Part shown: in pieces, positions 47,341 through 60,160 of the stretch
Layout: each line of letters opens with the position of its first letter
How positions within the stretch are numbered: position 1 is the first letter of the stretch
Assembly: GCF_901709675.1 (NCBI RefSeq)
Contig: NC_051098.1
Coordinates: 10,541,000 to 10,604,999 of the forward strand
DNA: 64,000 nt
Direction: 5' to 3'
From: Syngnathus acus
Taxonomy: Eukaryota > Chordata > Actinopteri > Syngnathiformes > Syngnathidae
Notes under the pieces: generated by a model
Told to the model about the DNA's origin: nothing
What the model saw: only the letters and a program-made list of their open reading frames with translations
Databases searched by the model: none
Position numbers and translations under genes: made by a program

Positions 47341-49959
47341 AGAAATATCATACGATAAAGAAACAGTGTTACAAAGCCTACTGTGAATCGTAAGTGGAGA
47401 GCCTGATTTAAGTGGTTTGTGTGTGAGCGTGTGTTTGTCAGTGTTAGACGAGACGGAATGTTCGGAAGAGATGCGTGCAAGTTCAAGGGGGAGAAAACTG
47501 TAGATTAGTCACATCTGTTTGAAAGCTCCGACTTGCTTTAAATGTTTGACAAATAAGTGTTTTCTATACAGTGTCTGCAAAGATCAAGAAACAGTTACAT
47601 ATAAAGCATTTACAAAGATCACTCGCGTGATGGTGTTTCTTGTTTTTGTTTTTCACCAAACCGCACATCTGACCTTCCTAATCATATTTTTTTGTGGTGC
47701 TGTGGAGGATGACAAAAACAATTTAACTTCCCTTTGTAGAGTAAGCCAATATTCTGCCAAGTTAGATGTGAAACATAAATTCACTGTTCAGCGTCTTGCA
47801 CAGGCATTTTGCATTATCACGAGATCTGATTCAATTCACTGATTTTGTTTTCCCCTGCTAAATTTCCCCTGCTAGATTTGACTACTAAAAACTATTTCAT
47901 GTTTTTTCTTGAAAATCTTTCAGTTGTTGCAGTCCACGTTTTCCGGCTCAACTTGTCAGTTTAGCAAATACTAAGAGCCTGTTGTTACTCATTCCTTCCA
48001 TTGCATCATTTTATTGTGTTGTTGTTGTTGTGCTTAGTGTTCTCTTGTGCCAAAGCGTGACAGCGCTTGTTTTCAAAAGCAGCCACATCAATAACAAGCT
48101 GCTTGCTGCCCTTACGGCTGGTCATCATTTTGCAGCTGAAAAGCAACAGCAGGGAATTGGAGGCAAAATGGATGCTGGCATTTTCATGCTTGTCAAAGAA
48201 GAACACTGCCTCCCTCTGGCAACCTGTATAAACTGTCCCGCGTTATCTTCTTTTTTTTTTTTTTTTTTCTAAATTAATTTAGCAAACTTGCTCACCTACA
48301 TAATTGGGTTGATAAGAAAAACAAAAGAGGTTTTGCCTTTACACAGGTGAATGTTTTAATTGACACTGTCACTTTAACAATAGACTATCACTCTGTTTAT
48401 TATTGTGGTTACAGTTGTTAAATAAGAAGTGCAAAACATTACAACAACTTTAACTCTTGTAGTTTTATGCCAGTGTAAATTACATCCACTATAACAACAC
48501 ATACTGTAATTATTTATAATAATTGTTTCAGCTCTAATTAGTGGTCCTCCCCAGCCACAATCAGCTTCTTAGATTGGAAAAGCTTTAATTAAACATTTAA
48601 AAGCATCAGGAGTGTTGTATATATTTTTTATTTTCTCATTTGGATAACTAAATTAACATGATAAAACGTGAGTGAATTGTGACACTTTAATATTCAATTC
48701 ACGAAGCAAAACAGTTGCAACATTGTTCTGCCAAAACAAAATAAAAGTCCAGTAGATAATTTGCACACAATACCAGAAGTTTTATAACTCCAGCTAAACA
48801 AAGCCTTGTGTCCCAGTCTCTTCCAGCTCACCGTACACAACTTCCTGTTTGGATTTCTTTTGACACAGTGTGATTGGCCTCCACTGTGCCCCTCTGTCTT
48901 GCTGACCCATTTCCAGCATCAGCACATGCAGGGGGGCCCCAGAAAGAGGCCACCCCGACGCTTGTGGATCTGCCTCTCCACTAAGCGTCAGGCAGCTCAC
49001 AATACAACTCTGTTCCGGCTCCAGCTGGACGCGCCTCCTCCTGCACGGTCCCAGAAGATCCTTCTTTCCTCCTGGTCCATGGCCTAAAATACTTGAAGGC
49101 CCAGATGTGGGTGAGCGGAGTCAATTTTAATCTACTCATCAAGGTTGCTAAATGAGTGGTGAAGCAATGCAAGTATGTTGTGTTTAACATGTGTAAAGTA
49201 GATCAAACTAATTCTTTGTCTTCCCGTCTGTACTGAAACAGAAAACAGACTCACTGGACCACAACAGCATTTTTCTTCCTTCTTCAAAAGAACTTGCATT
49301 CAACACATGAACTCACAATGTTGAAATGTGTTGGAGGTCAATATTAGAAAAATGCTTTGTTAATGTTTATTCCAGACACAGCTTTCTTGTTTTCTGACAT
49401 GCAAAGTATTTCCTGTGATCAGGAGCAGATCTCCACTCGTACATCCTGCGTAGGCGATCGGTCCCTGCAGTCTACAAATGAGGTTCATAAGGTCATATGG
49501 ACTGGGATCATGACACACACACACACAGTCTCGCCTAAAATGAAGTTCTACCACATTGTGCTTTCTATATGTGGGTCAACCACAGTTTTTAAAAATAGAA
49601 AGTAGGGAAGAATGAAGAGAAAGGTGGACAGGGAAGTCGATGAGATGAACAAATACAAGAACAAAATGTTTCACCAGCTGGTCAGAGTCCAGGCAGTAAA
49701 ATCAGATGGTGTATTATTTTAAATGCCATAGTCTGTGTGATATGTTTTAATAATTCAGCTTCAGGACAGCATTCTGTAAAAAAACAACGCACTTTTGTAA
49801 TTTTCTGGGTTTGTATCCCATTAAACTCACCATAGTGGTGTAGGCTGCATACAGGTCTAAGGTCAGTTCTAGTTTGCATGAAGTATATAATTGCTGTATA
49901 GGGCGCAGCATGTACATTTTGTAAAATAAAACATGCAATTTTGTAAATTTTTTAAATTG

Positions 49960-50032
49960 TACAGCCCACCCCAATTTAAGCAGTGCCCCCTCTGGCCACC
50001 CCAGTGAAAAAATCTTTGCTCCGCCACTGTAT
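49960..50032. mobile_element. hAT-like terminal fragment ending CCGCCACTG
   Basis: TGCCCCCTCTGGCCACCCCA, then TCTTTGCTCCGCCACTG. Read on the minus strand this gives a CAGTGGCGGAGC terminus typical of a common fish hAT group. The partner end was not found. Confidence 0.45.
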
Positions 50033-52106
50033 ACGCCGTGTCTAAATGTGACCTTTTTCACCACAGCATGTGAGCTAGAAAATGAGGCACAATTCCAAAG
50101 TACCTCTCTGATCCTTGAATCATCCATCTGTATATTTTAGGATCCCCCCCCATAAAATGTCTTTGATAACCAACATATAAATATAAACGATAAAATGAGT
50201 TTGGAATGATAAATCTTTTAGGATGTTTATGTTTTCCTTGTAATTATTAAAGCATTTTTTTTAAATCAGAGAGACATTTTAATTAGATTTTTTGCTTTGA
50301 AGTTGTTGCTCTCAACATACCCACAACTAATTCATTGCTACTATTTGACATAGAGCTCACTCAACATTTTGCACAATTTCCTACACCAGTGTTGGGTATA
50401 TTTCCAAACACAATGGATTGCTGAAAGGAAAAGCTGTTGTTTAGAATAAAAACGTTACTTTGACACACATTAGTTTATAATAGAGGGCCAATGAAAATGA
50501 ATGTCTGTGTGGTGAGAAGGGAAAAAAAAAGTGACACGAGTGAAGTCACAACTCATCTGGTTAAACATCTTGTATCCAGATGTGTATGACGCGTTTGGGT
50601 TATCCACCTTTGCCATGTCCGGCTGCCTGGTCCAAGAATAAACACATGATCACACAAGTCTCTCCTGTCTAAAGTCCTGTGGAGGGAAAACAGCCTTTCT
50701 TTCACAAAAAAGTGGAAAAAAGCCTTCAAATTTGGCTTCTACTGCACAGTTGATGTGAAGAAATGTGCCCACTTGGTGTCATCACAGCACTGCATATTAG
50801 ATCCCACTGCCATCTGGCCATTACTCCAGTCAGGCTGTCAACCTTTCAACATCAATTTGAAATGTGAGGGATGTTAAAGTGTCACTGCAACACGTGTGGA
50901 TGAATTTGGATGGTTTTGCACATCTGCATGAATCGGCATTTGCCAAAGTCTTTGCCAAAGCCCAAAGACGAGGTCAAACTTAGCATCGTGGCTGACCACA
51001 ATATGGCAGAAGCATGGGTTTTTCCCAAGTCAAAACACTCCATTCCGTGATGCTAAGTGACTTCATCGTTCTTCTAATCGCTCCAAAACATTCTATTTTT
51101 TAACATAATGTAATGAATGATGGACGGATGGCTGTAATTCCTATGGCAATCACACATGACCCTTCTGAGGTGGCGTAAAAGGAGGAGAAGCGGTCAGGGT
51201 GCATAATGGCCATGACATTCGATGATAGCATCTTCAAGCCATGGGGTAGCTGCTTTAAACTGAAAGCCACTGGCATGTCAAGGAAATCATCTGAACCTCA
51301 CAGTAACATGCTATCGTGATGTCCCATGGTGTAGTCCTGCGTGGCTCAGAACTCCTGGGTATAGTATAAATAGAAAAAGATAAGAGAGAAAAAAGTGATA
51401 AGACATTTTAAACAACAAACACAAGTGCAATGTGGCAGGCTGCCTGTTGGAAAGAAAATGAGGTTTTATGCAATTGTGCTTTTAAAAAGTTTTAAAGTCT
51501 TTGCGGCTTTGCCTCAATAAGCTATGATTTAACATTGATTTGGATCTTCTCCATTCACACTTCTATCTCATTTGATATTATGTTCGTTCTCCACCTTCAT
51601 GTGCATTTCTATCCCTTGTTCCTCAGCGAAACCACCTGTTTTGTTTGTATTTTTTTGACAAATCGATATTAATGGTCATGCAGTCCCCACGCGGGTCTGT
51701 TATTTTTACAATTTGTGTTGAAAAAAAAAAAAGCACTCTTTGACGATGCAATGATAATGGCTCACTGACCTGACTTTATTTTGGAGCATGTGTGCGCTTT
51801 TATTCTAATCTCCAGGGACTAAATGGCAGCCCGTCAACATGACAATCACCTATAATAATACAAACACTTTCTGTCATCATGAATTTTAAAGATCAGGGCT
51901 TCAGCTTTGGACCATCTGTGCATGTTTTCACACTTTTCAAGTTCTGCTAAGTTTTATAAAAACTGATAAGTAGCACCCTGATGAAAAGCCACATACATAC
52001 GCATCTACATATTCCATTTTAAGCACATGGCATCTTTAATTTTTGCATGCATGAGATGAATGTAGGTTGGTCGGTAGGTAGGTGTCATTCATTCAAGCAT
52101 GCATGC

Positions 52107-52131
52107 ATTCATTCATTCATTCATTCATTCA
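52107..52131. repeat. (CATT)n microsatellite
   Basis: About six CATT units, followed by degenerate GTTCGTTCGTGCGTTCG. Confidence 0.9.
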
Positions 52132-55100
52132 TTTGTTCGTTCGTGCGTTCGTTTCAAGGGCATCTATGTGTATTTAATGTGTTTTCTGACAACTGTGTTT
52201 ACATTTGCACTTTTGGATCCTCTGTATTATTTAGTTTTGCTCAACAACATGTCTCAGCTGCACCACAGTGCTGTGCTCTGAGAGACTTGTTAAGAGAAGA
52301 GGAGATGTGTATTTAAATACACACAGTTTGGAATGGAATCGCTGCTGTGGTTCCAAAACATGCATACTGTTGAAATAAATAACATGCAAAATAAAATAAT
52401 AATAATGACGAAAAAAAAAATCCTGAAAATAAATTTGCTAATGTACTCAAGCATCAATCGTGAGCTTAGCTGTCTTGTGTCCCAGCGGTACCAGGTAGTG
52501 GAAAAGGGTCTTATCTTAACAGACGCAGGCACACTTTGGCCAATTATTGTTCAATTGATTTCCTGTGAGTGTATACTGGACAACAAGTAGGCTTACAGGA
52601 GATTTCCATCTATTGAACGCACTTGTTGATAAGTTGCCAATATTACACTTACTGTGCTGTCCCCACATCTTAACCTGAAGTTGGCTGTAGTGTAACACAG
52701 ATAGCATTGATTGATTTTCCCAGGAAGAATTAGAAAGCAGCAAAATAAGCTTATGTTTATGTCTGTCTGACTCTAATTTGGTGAATTGTTAGCTATTTGA
52801 CCGAGACAGCAGGATAAAAAAACAACAACACATGGAAAGTAACACAAAATTCACCAGAGGGGAAAATACTGCTTGTGCCACGATAAAATATGAACATAAA
52901 AATATTAAGTTGCGTGTTCAGCATGATGTGCAGCTGATCTGAATATTGATTTGAATGTTTCGCTCTGTGCAGGTTTCAATTTAAAAATGTAAACAGTTAA
53001 CACTTCTAATCTTTCTTTTCGCCGCCAGGGACTCAAGTTGGGGGAAAGTCGCTGTTTATAGTCCGAACATCACATTTTCAAATGCATTGTTTGTTATCAT
53101 TATGTGCATGACACATTGTGGCCTAATGTCGGGGGTTCACCATGTGATGCAGTTGTTGGTCTTGACACCCTTAATGAGACATTGTCCTTGGTCTCATCCC
53201 AATGTGCCGCTGTTAGCACATCACAAGAATAAATAAGGCGTGAAGAAAAAGGCAATGAAAGGAAAAATAGATGTAGTATTACTCGAAACCAATTGACATT
53301 TTCTCATGAATAACAATGTCTGTGGATATTGGAAGTTCTACAGACAATGACAAAACCTCCCATCTGGAAGCAAAGCCTCTTTATAAGACTTTTTTTTTTA
53401 TTTATAAGAAAAACATGACTCCTGTCTGGATCCTCTCGTCCCTCACAACCACTCCTTTCAAATTCACTTGAGCAAAGTCATTCAATTTCGAGAAAGTTCA
53501 AATTCGAAAGTTACTCCTTTGCCTCCAGTCTTGAGAGCATCACGGTGATCCCGCGCTCACCCTCACTGATAGAGCGAAAAGAAATCATGCATAGCTGCTG
53601 GCTTCAAAGGAAAGATAGCTAAGCATGGCGGGAAGAGATACGTGGAAAGACCCACAAGCAAATATTTCCAAGCGGCCCTCTGAGACGCATTATTATGATG
53701 GGATGCGTTGCATAGTAAAATGTTGATTCAAATAGAGAGAATATTACCAAACATTATGTGCTTTTGCTTTGATTTCACTTTGTGCTCTCCACAAGCAAAA
53801 ATCTGTTCTCAATTGCCGACTCGGACGAATAAAGGTCACGTAAATAAATTTACATTACCGAATGAAGTAATGTCATTTATGAAGCGTTTGATGTTGCTAT
53901 CGCTGCAGATAAACACATTTGGACACAGTTTGTCAGAGACCAAATTACATCTTCTCCCTCATCAATGATTTTCCTAATGCATTCAAATCAATTCTAATCA
54001 TAACTGACAGATGCAATTGATTTGTTTGCATGACTCAAAATTTGAAAAACAATTCAAAAGAAGAGCATGTCATGTAGGAGTCATTTAATTATATCCTGTG
54101 GGATAACTGCATAAGTCTGAAATCAAATAATTCCCTTGACATTCGTTATTGATGAAAATAGTTAGCTTGTGTTCAGCTTTGTTTCCACGTGTGTCTGTGC
54201 ATTTATTTTATTTTTTTAACATTAACATTTTGAAATGGGAAATTAAACCCAGATTGTTTGTGGAGTTGGAATGTTTGGTGCAAAAAAAAAAAAGAAAAAA
54301 AAAAAGAGTTGCCTCCAGCTGAGAGACAGTTTTGCCAGTGATGCTTTTAGGCAGGCGGCTTAAGCACATACAACTGGCAGCTGGCTGCTGCTGTATTAAT
54401 CTGTAAGCAAAACAGTGTATTGAAAAATAAACATTCAAGCCTTTATTTTTACATCGAATGAAATGAGGCATCACCGTGCTTAAATATTGGATGTGGCCAT
54501 AATATCACATAATATATTTAATCATATTTAATATATTATGTTTTTTGTTTTCTTCCCTGAGGCAGAGGACAACAGATGCGTAATGGTTTCATTAACACAG
54601 ATGAATTGGGAGATTTGGGATCTAAGAAGTGATTGTGTGAATAACCAAAGATGCATATTTGAAAAGAGTGGCAAGCACATTGTTAAATTTTAACGTTGCC
54701 GCTAGTAATGGATCAGTTGCTCATCAAAACATCTCAATGGACTTGTCTTGTTAGACAAAGCCTAAACTGACACAGATTAGACTGAATAAAACATGACGAC
54801 ACATTTTCTGAGTATGAGTTCCAGCAATTTTATCTTTAAAGATACATCTTTTTGTTACTATTGACGATATGCCTTACAATCAGTCATGCAGCCTGCAGTT
54901 ATTTGTTTTAACTCTCCAAGGCCACTTAGCTGAGATTTATTTTGTAATAACACTTGGAAAGACATCACCATTTCGTTGCTTTGCTTGGAAATGTGTCGAC
55001 TGGTGCCAGTAGTGTGCTTGATATATAGAAATGATACTTTGAGAAGAAGTGATGACATACTTGTGGAGGTATGGACGCATCTTGCTTCATTTTAACAGAA

Positions 55101-55881
55101 AGCTCCCAAAATATCGATAAACTTTGTTCACTTTTTTATTTATATTTTTGGCACACCATGAAAACAGTCAATTTCCTTCACATTTTAAAATGCTTGATTC
55201 TTCCTCTTCAAGCCTGTCATCAGGTGTTCTGTCCTTCATTTGGCCACAATCAGCTTTTATGCACACCGACAACAAAACCTCGGAGACGATAGTTTGATTT
55301 TGATGACATTATTTAAATCATGCAAATGACGACAGCATTTTGAGCAGCAGCTGAGAATCACAAACTCCAGCTGCTCTGAGCATATGTAACATTTGCCAGT
55401 AGCTTGAGGTTATCAGCAGTATGTGAGGATGTGATTAACCTTGGTCCACACAGTGCCTCATCCCAAATGTTCCCGTAGTGGCTTACATTCAACACAAATG
55501 TAGTTATCAGACTCATTCCATAACACTAGGTAAAAGGAATATGCACACACTTAATCCTGTTACGTCATTGAAAATCAATATAAACATAATGCATTGGCCC
55601 ATGAATTAAATGTATTGAAATGTGGGCTTAAAAAAAAAGTACAAAACTACTAAGCCTACTTAGCATGTGTGAAAGAACAGTGAGACAGCAGAAACAGCAG
55701 GCAGTGATGGTGGCCTCATTGCACTGACTGGACACCAGGGACGTGCGGTCAGAGGAGGCAATTGTTTTTTTTATTATAAAGTCATTTTACTTTTAATTTC
55801 AATAGTTTTGTATCATTTTGAACCAAAATCGCTGAATTTTTGTAGTTATTTTAAAACCGAAGACGATTCGCTCGGAGGAGG

Positions 55882-56725
55882 ATTGGCTCGTGAGTGAACG
55901 ATTCGTTCAGAAAAACAATCTTTTCAGTGGACGACAGTGAACGAATCATTTCAGTTCATATGACTTCAACCAGTAGGTGTCGGTAATGCCCATTGAAGCT
56001 GGTGCCACCTCGCCGTAAAACAAAACGAAGAAGAAAATGACGTAACTTCCCGTTCACGAACGAGTCGAGAATTGCATTTACCGTTCACCAACGAACGAAT
56101 CTGTGAGTGAACAAATCAGTGAGTGAGTGATTGATTTGCATTTCCAGTTCATCGCGAGAACGGATCAGTGAAGGAACGAATCCTGACTTTCCCGTTCGCG
56201 AACGAGTCAATGGGTCAACTGCCTTCCTTCCCGTGCATCAACGGATCAGTCAGTGAACGTGTTGCGTCTCCCTCCTGGCGTGAACTATGTAAGCCGGAAT
56301 GTAGATTTACGATTTATAGTAGTTTTTAAATGACGTGTGTGCATATATACGCCTAAATATTGTTGTCCAATATATCAACTGCAATTTCACATTAGATTGC
56401 TGGTTTGAAATTTACTTTTATTATTATTATTATTTTAATAAACATTAAAACCTGTGAAAACTTGTCTGGTGTTTTATTTCTTGTTTTTATATTTTTGGGC
56501 ATGAAAACAAAAATCTGACATTTGGTTAACTGCTTTATATGACAATATGTATAAATGTACTTTTATTATTATTATTATTATTATTATTTTAATAAACATT
56601 AAAACCTGTTAAAACTTGTCTGGTGTTTTATTTCTTGTTTTTATTTTTTTGGGCATGAAAACAAAAATCTGACATTTGGTTAACTGCTTTATATGACAAT
56701 ATGTATATGTGTTTTACGTTGTGTA
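55882..56725 (+). repeat. Left arm of large inverted repeat
   Basis: Begins ATTGGCTCGTGAGTGAACGA and is dense in GAACGAATC-type motifs. The inner half contains a tandem duplication of about 145 bp (starts at 56414 and 56559) covering a TTA run and AACTTGTCTGGTGTTTTATT. The reverse complement of nearly the whole arm lies at 59104-59928. Confidence 0.85.
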
Positions 56726-56807
56726 ATATGTGTTGGTGTTCCCCAGAATAAAGAGCAAGTAGTCAAATACACATTCTTGACATGTACAAAAAATGCATAA
56801 AGTTCTG

Positions 56808-57390
56808 AGGTACACCTGAAAATGGTGGTGTACCTAATGGAGTGTCCGTGTGACGTCACAGATCAACCAGCCAATCAGGAGGTGGGGGTGAGGGTGGGTG
56901 TGGCACTTTTCACTTTCAGTTCAGCTTTGGCCATGATTTTTCCCTAATGAAGTGGCCTGTTATTAGGTACACCTGAAAATGGCGGCGTACTTAAAGGAGT
57001 GTCCGTGTGACATCACAGATCAAACAGCCAATCAGAAAGTGGGGGTGAGGGCGGGTGTGGCACTTTTCACTTTCAGTTAAGCTTTGGCCATGATTTTTCC
57101 CTAATGAACTGGCCTGTTATTCGGTACACTTGAAAATGGTGGTGTACCTAATGGAGTGTCCGTGTGACATCACAGATCAAACAGCCAATCAGAAAGTGGG
57201 GGTGAGGGCGGGTGTGGCACTTTTCACTTTCAGTTAAGCTTTGGCCATGATTTTTCCCTAATGAACTGGCCTGTTATTAGGTACACTTGAAAATGGCGGT
57301 GTACCTAATGGAGTGTCCAAGTGACATCACAGATCAAACAGCCAATCAGAAAGTGGGGGTGAGGGCGGGTGTGGCACATTTCACTTAAAC
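56808..57390 (+). repeat. Four tandem copies of a 157-bp repeat
   Basis: Copies start at 56808, 56965, 57122 and 57279, each with GGTACACNTGAAAATGG, a GGAGTGTCC stretch, a CACAGATCAA stretch and GGCCATGATTTTTCCCTAAT. The last copy is cut short where the 235-bp array begins. Spacing is exactly 157 bases each time. Confidence 0.9.
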
Positions 57391-58783
57391 CAGGGGTGTC
57401 GACCTCCGGTCCTCGAGGGGCCGCGTTCCAATATGTTTTCCAGGTTACCCTCGTTAAACACACCTGCGTGAAAAGTTTTAGCTCCTTTCACGTTCCGCAG
57501 GAGCTAAAACTTTTCACGCAGGTGCACTTAACGAGGGAATCACACGGACACTCCATTAGGTACACCGCCATTTTCAAGTGTACCTAATAACAGGCCACTT
57601 TATTAGGGAAATATCATGGTCAAAGGTCACAGGTGTCAAGCTCTGGGCCTCTGGGCCGCGTTCCAATATGTTTTCCAGGTTACCCTCGTTAAACACACCT
57701 GCGTGAAAAGTTTTAGCTCCTTTCACGTTCCGCAGGAGCTAAAACTTTTCACGCAGGTGCACTTAACGAGGGAATCACACGGACACTCCATTAGGTACAC
57801 CGCCATTTTCAAGTGTACCTAATAACAGGCCACTTTATTAGGGAAATATCATGGTCAAAGGTCACAGGTGTCAAGCTCTAGTCCTCTGGGCCGCGTTCCA
57901 ATATGTTTTCCAGGTTACCCTCGTTAAACACACCTGCGTGAAAAGTTTTAGCTCCTTTCACGTTCCGCAGGAGCTAAAACTTTTCACGCAGGTGCACTTA
58001 ACGAGGGAATCACACGGACACTCCATTAGGTACACCGCCATTTTCAAGTGTACCTAGTAACAGGCCACTTTATTAGGGAAATATCATGGTCAAAGGTCAC
58101 AGGTGTCAAGCTCTAGTCCTCTGGGCCGCGTTCCAATATGTTTTCCAGGTTACCCTCGTTAAACACACCTGCGTGAAAAGTTTTAGCTCCTTTCACGTTC
58201 CGCAGGAGCTAAAACTTTTCACGCAGGTGCACTTAACGAGGGAATCACACGGACACTCCATTAGGTACACCGCCATTTTCAAGTGTACCTAAACACAGGC
58301 CACTTTATTAGGGAAATATCATGGTCAAAGGTCACAGGTGTCAAGCTCTAGTCCTCGGGGCCGCGTTCCAATATGTTTTCCAGGTTACCCTCGTTAAACA
58401 CACCTGCGTGAAAAGTTTTAGCTCCTTTCACGTTCCGCAGGAGCTAAAACTTTTCACGCAGGTGCACTTAACGAGGGAATCACACGGACACTCCATTAGG
58501 TACATCGCCATTTTCAAGTGTACCTAAACACAGGCCACTTTATTAGGGAAATATCATGGTCAAAGGTCACAGGTGTCAAGCTCTAGTCCTCTGGGCCGCG
58601 TTCCAATATGTTTTCCAGGTTACCCTCGTTAAACACACCTGCGTGAAAAGTTTTAGCTCCTTTCACGTTCCGCAGGAGCTAAAACTTTTCACGCAGGTGC
58701 ACATAACGAGGGAATCACACGGACACTCCATTAGGTACACCGCCATTTCCAAATGTACCTAATAACAGGCCACTTTATTAGAT
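57391..58783 (+). repeat. Six tandem copies of a 235-bp hairpin-bearing repeat
   Basis: Equivalent points recur every 235 bases. Each unit starts near CAGGTGTCAAGCTCT and carries a perfect inverted repeat. In copy 1 the arms are 57461-57485 and 57500-57524 with a 14-base loop, extendable to 38-base arms with three mismatches. The right third of each unit is the reverse complement of part of the upstream 157-bp repeat. Copies are nearly identical, pointing to recent amplification. The 68-residue frames in each copy are by-products of the repeat. Confidence 0.92.
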
Positions 58784-58929
58784 AAATAAAACTTTAAATA
58801 AATAAGAAAGTGTAGCGAACGATTCGGTGAACGATTCTTTTGAACAAAAATTTTGAGTGAACCGATTCTAAAGATTCAATTCACGACTGGAATGCACATC
58901 ACTAGTACAAAACAGTGTAGACGACCATG

Positions 58930-59020
58930 GGTTGCCAGGTTGATATAGCAGACTGGTTAGTGACATGGGCTTTTGCTCGGTAAGAAAGTGGTTCGATCCC
59001 AGGTGAGGAAACCTACTTGT
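58930..59020 (+). repeat. tRNA-like segment with Pol III A and B boxes
   Basis: TAGCAGACTGG (58946-58956) fits an A box and GGTTCGATCCC (58990-59000) fits a B box, 33 bases apart as in tRNA genes and SINE heads. The T-stem and acceptor stem do not pair well, so this is a tRNA-derived relic or SINE head and not a working tRNA. Confidence 0.55.
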
Positions 59021-59103
59021 TCGTGCTTTTATTGTGCAATTAACCCTTTTATTTATTTATTCTTTTTTTTTAATTTTTTTACCTCATGTAGTACACAACG
59101 TTT

Positions 59104-59928
59104 TACACAACGTAAAACACATACACAAATTGTCATATAAAGCAGTTAACCAAATGTCAGATTTTTGTTTTCATGCCCAAAAAAAATAAAAACAAGGAAT
59201 AAAACACCAGACAAGTTTTAACAGGTTTTAATGTTTATTAAAATAATAATAATAATAATAAAAGTACATTTCAAACCAGAAATCTAATGTGAAGTTGCAG
59301 TAGATATATTGGATAACAATGTTTAGGAGTATATATGCATACACGTTATTTAAAAACTACTATAAGTGTTATAAAATCAAGATGACCCAAAGAGAAGCAT
59401 AATCTCCCTGTTTTTGCATAACGGCGCATCCCTTCATGCAATAAAGTTAGCCGTTAGCTTGGAGAAAACGCGCATAAAAGAAGTGGTGTTGCAGTGAGTG
59501 GTTCTTTCTTTCCTCGGCAAATCGTAAATCTACATTCTGGTTTACATAGTCCACGCCAGGAGGGAGACGCAACACGTTCACCGACTGATCCGTTGATGCA
59601 CGAGAAGGAAGGCAGTTGACGCATTGACTCGTTCGCGAACGGGAAAGTCAGGATTCGTTCCCTCACTGATCCATTCTCGCGATGGACTGGAAATGCAAAT
59701 CACTCACTCACAGGTTCGTTCGTTGGTGAACGGGAAATGCAATTCACGACTCGTTCGTGAACGGGAAGTTACGTCATTTTCTTCTTCGTTTTGTTTTACG
59801 GCAAGGTGGCACCAGCTTCAATGGGCATTACCGACACCTACTGGTTGAAGTCATATGAACTGAAAAAACTCACTCTCGTTCACTGAAAAGATTCGTTCTT
59901 TTGAACGAACCCTTCACTCACGAGCCAA
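59104..59928 (-). repeat. Right arm of large inverted repeat
   Basis: Reverse complement of 55882-56725. It contains one copy of the segment duplicated in the left arm and about 140 extra bases (roughly 59380-59520) absent from the left arm. The outer end reads CACTCACGAGCCAACACTAG. Confidence 0.85.
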
Positions 59929-60127
59929 CACTAGTGTAAGTGTTGTATTATAGAAAGAAATGTGTGAATTACCCGAGCCATTTATTATATATAATTTTTT
60001 GTGTGTAGTTGTATTGTTTGATGTATATGTTGTTCCCACGGGATGTTGTAATATAGAGAAAAATGTGTGCTTAGTTGCTTAGTTGTGTGTGTTATTGAAG
60101 TTAAAAAAAAAAAAGGATCAGTGTGTG

Positions 60128-60160
60128 TGTGTGTGGGGGGGGGGGGGACGACGACGACGA
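60128..60160. repeat. Compound (GT)n-poly(G)-(ACG)n microsatellite
   Basis: GTGTGTGTGTG followed by a run of G and then ACGACGACGACGA, inside the composite element. Confidence 0.9.

Larger units (their letters stand above)
47341..55727. other. Gene desert downstream of PID1
   Basis: No coding region is supported. Contents seen: a poly-T run at 48249-48268, a hAT-like end near 49970-50032, a (CATT)n run at 52107-52131, and a less repetitive stretch at 53490-53990 that could be a conserved element. The rest is AT-rich unique-looking sequence. Confidence 0.7.

Noticed and set aside
48249-48268. Poly-T run as a reverse-strand processed pseudogene tail
   Set aside because: No coding similarity to any gene was seen in the adjacent sequence on either side.
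57369-58762. Six similar 68-72-residue reading frames in tandem, looking like a small gene family
   Set aside because: They recur with the 235-bp DNA repeat period and span the hairpin. The similarity is at DNA level and the frames run through both hairpin arms, so they are repeat by-products.
57391-58783. Regular repeats that could be read as a CRISPR-like array
   Set aside because: Units are contiguous 235-bp copies without variable spacers, in vertebrate nuclear DNA inside a transposon.
58930-59020. A functional tRNA gene
   Set aside because: A and B boxes fit, but the T-stem and acceptor stem do not pair adequately.
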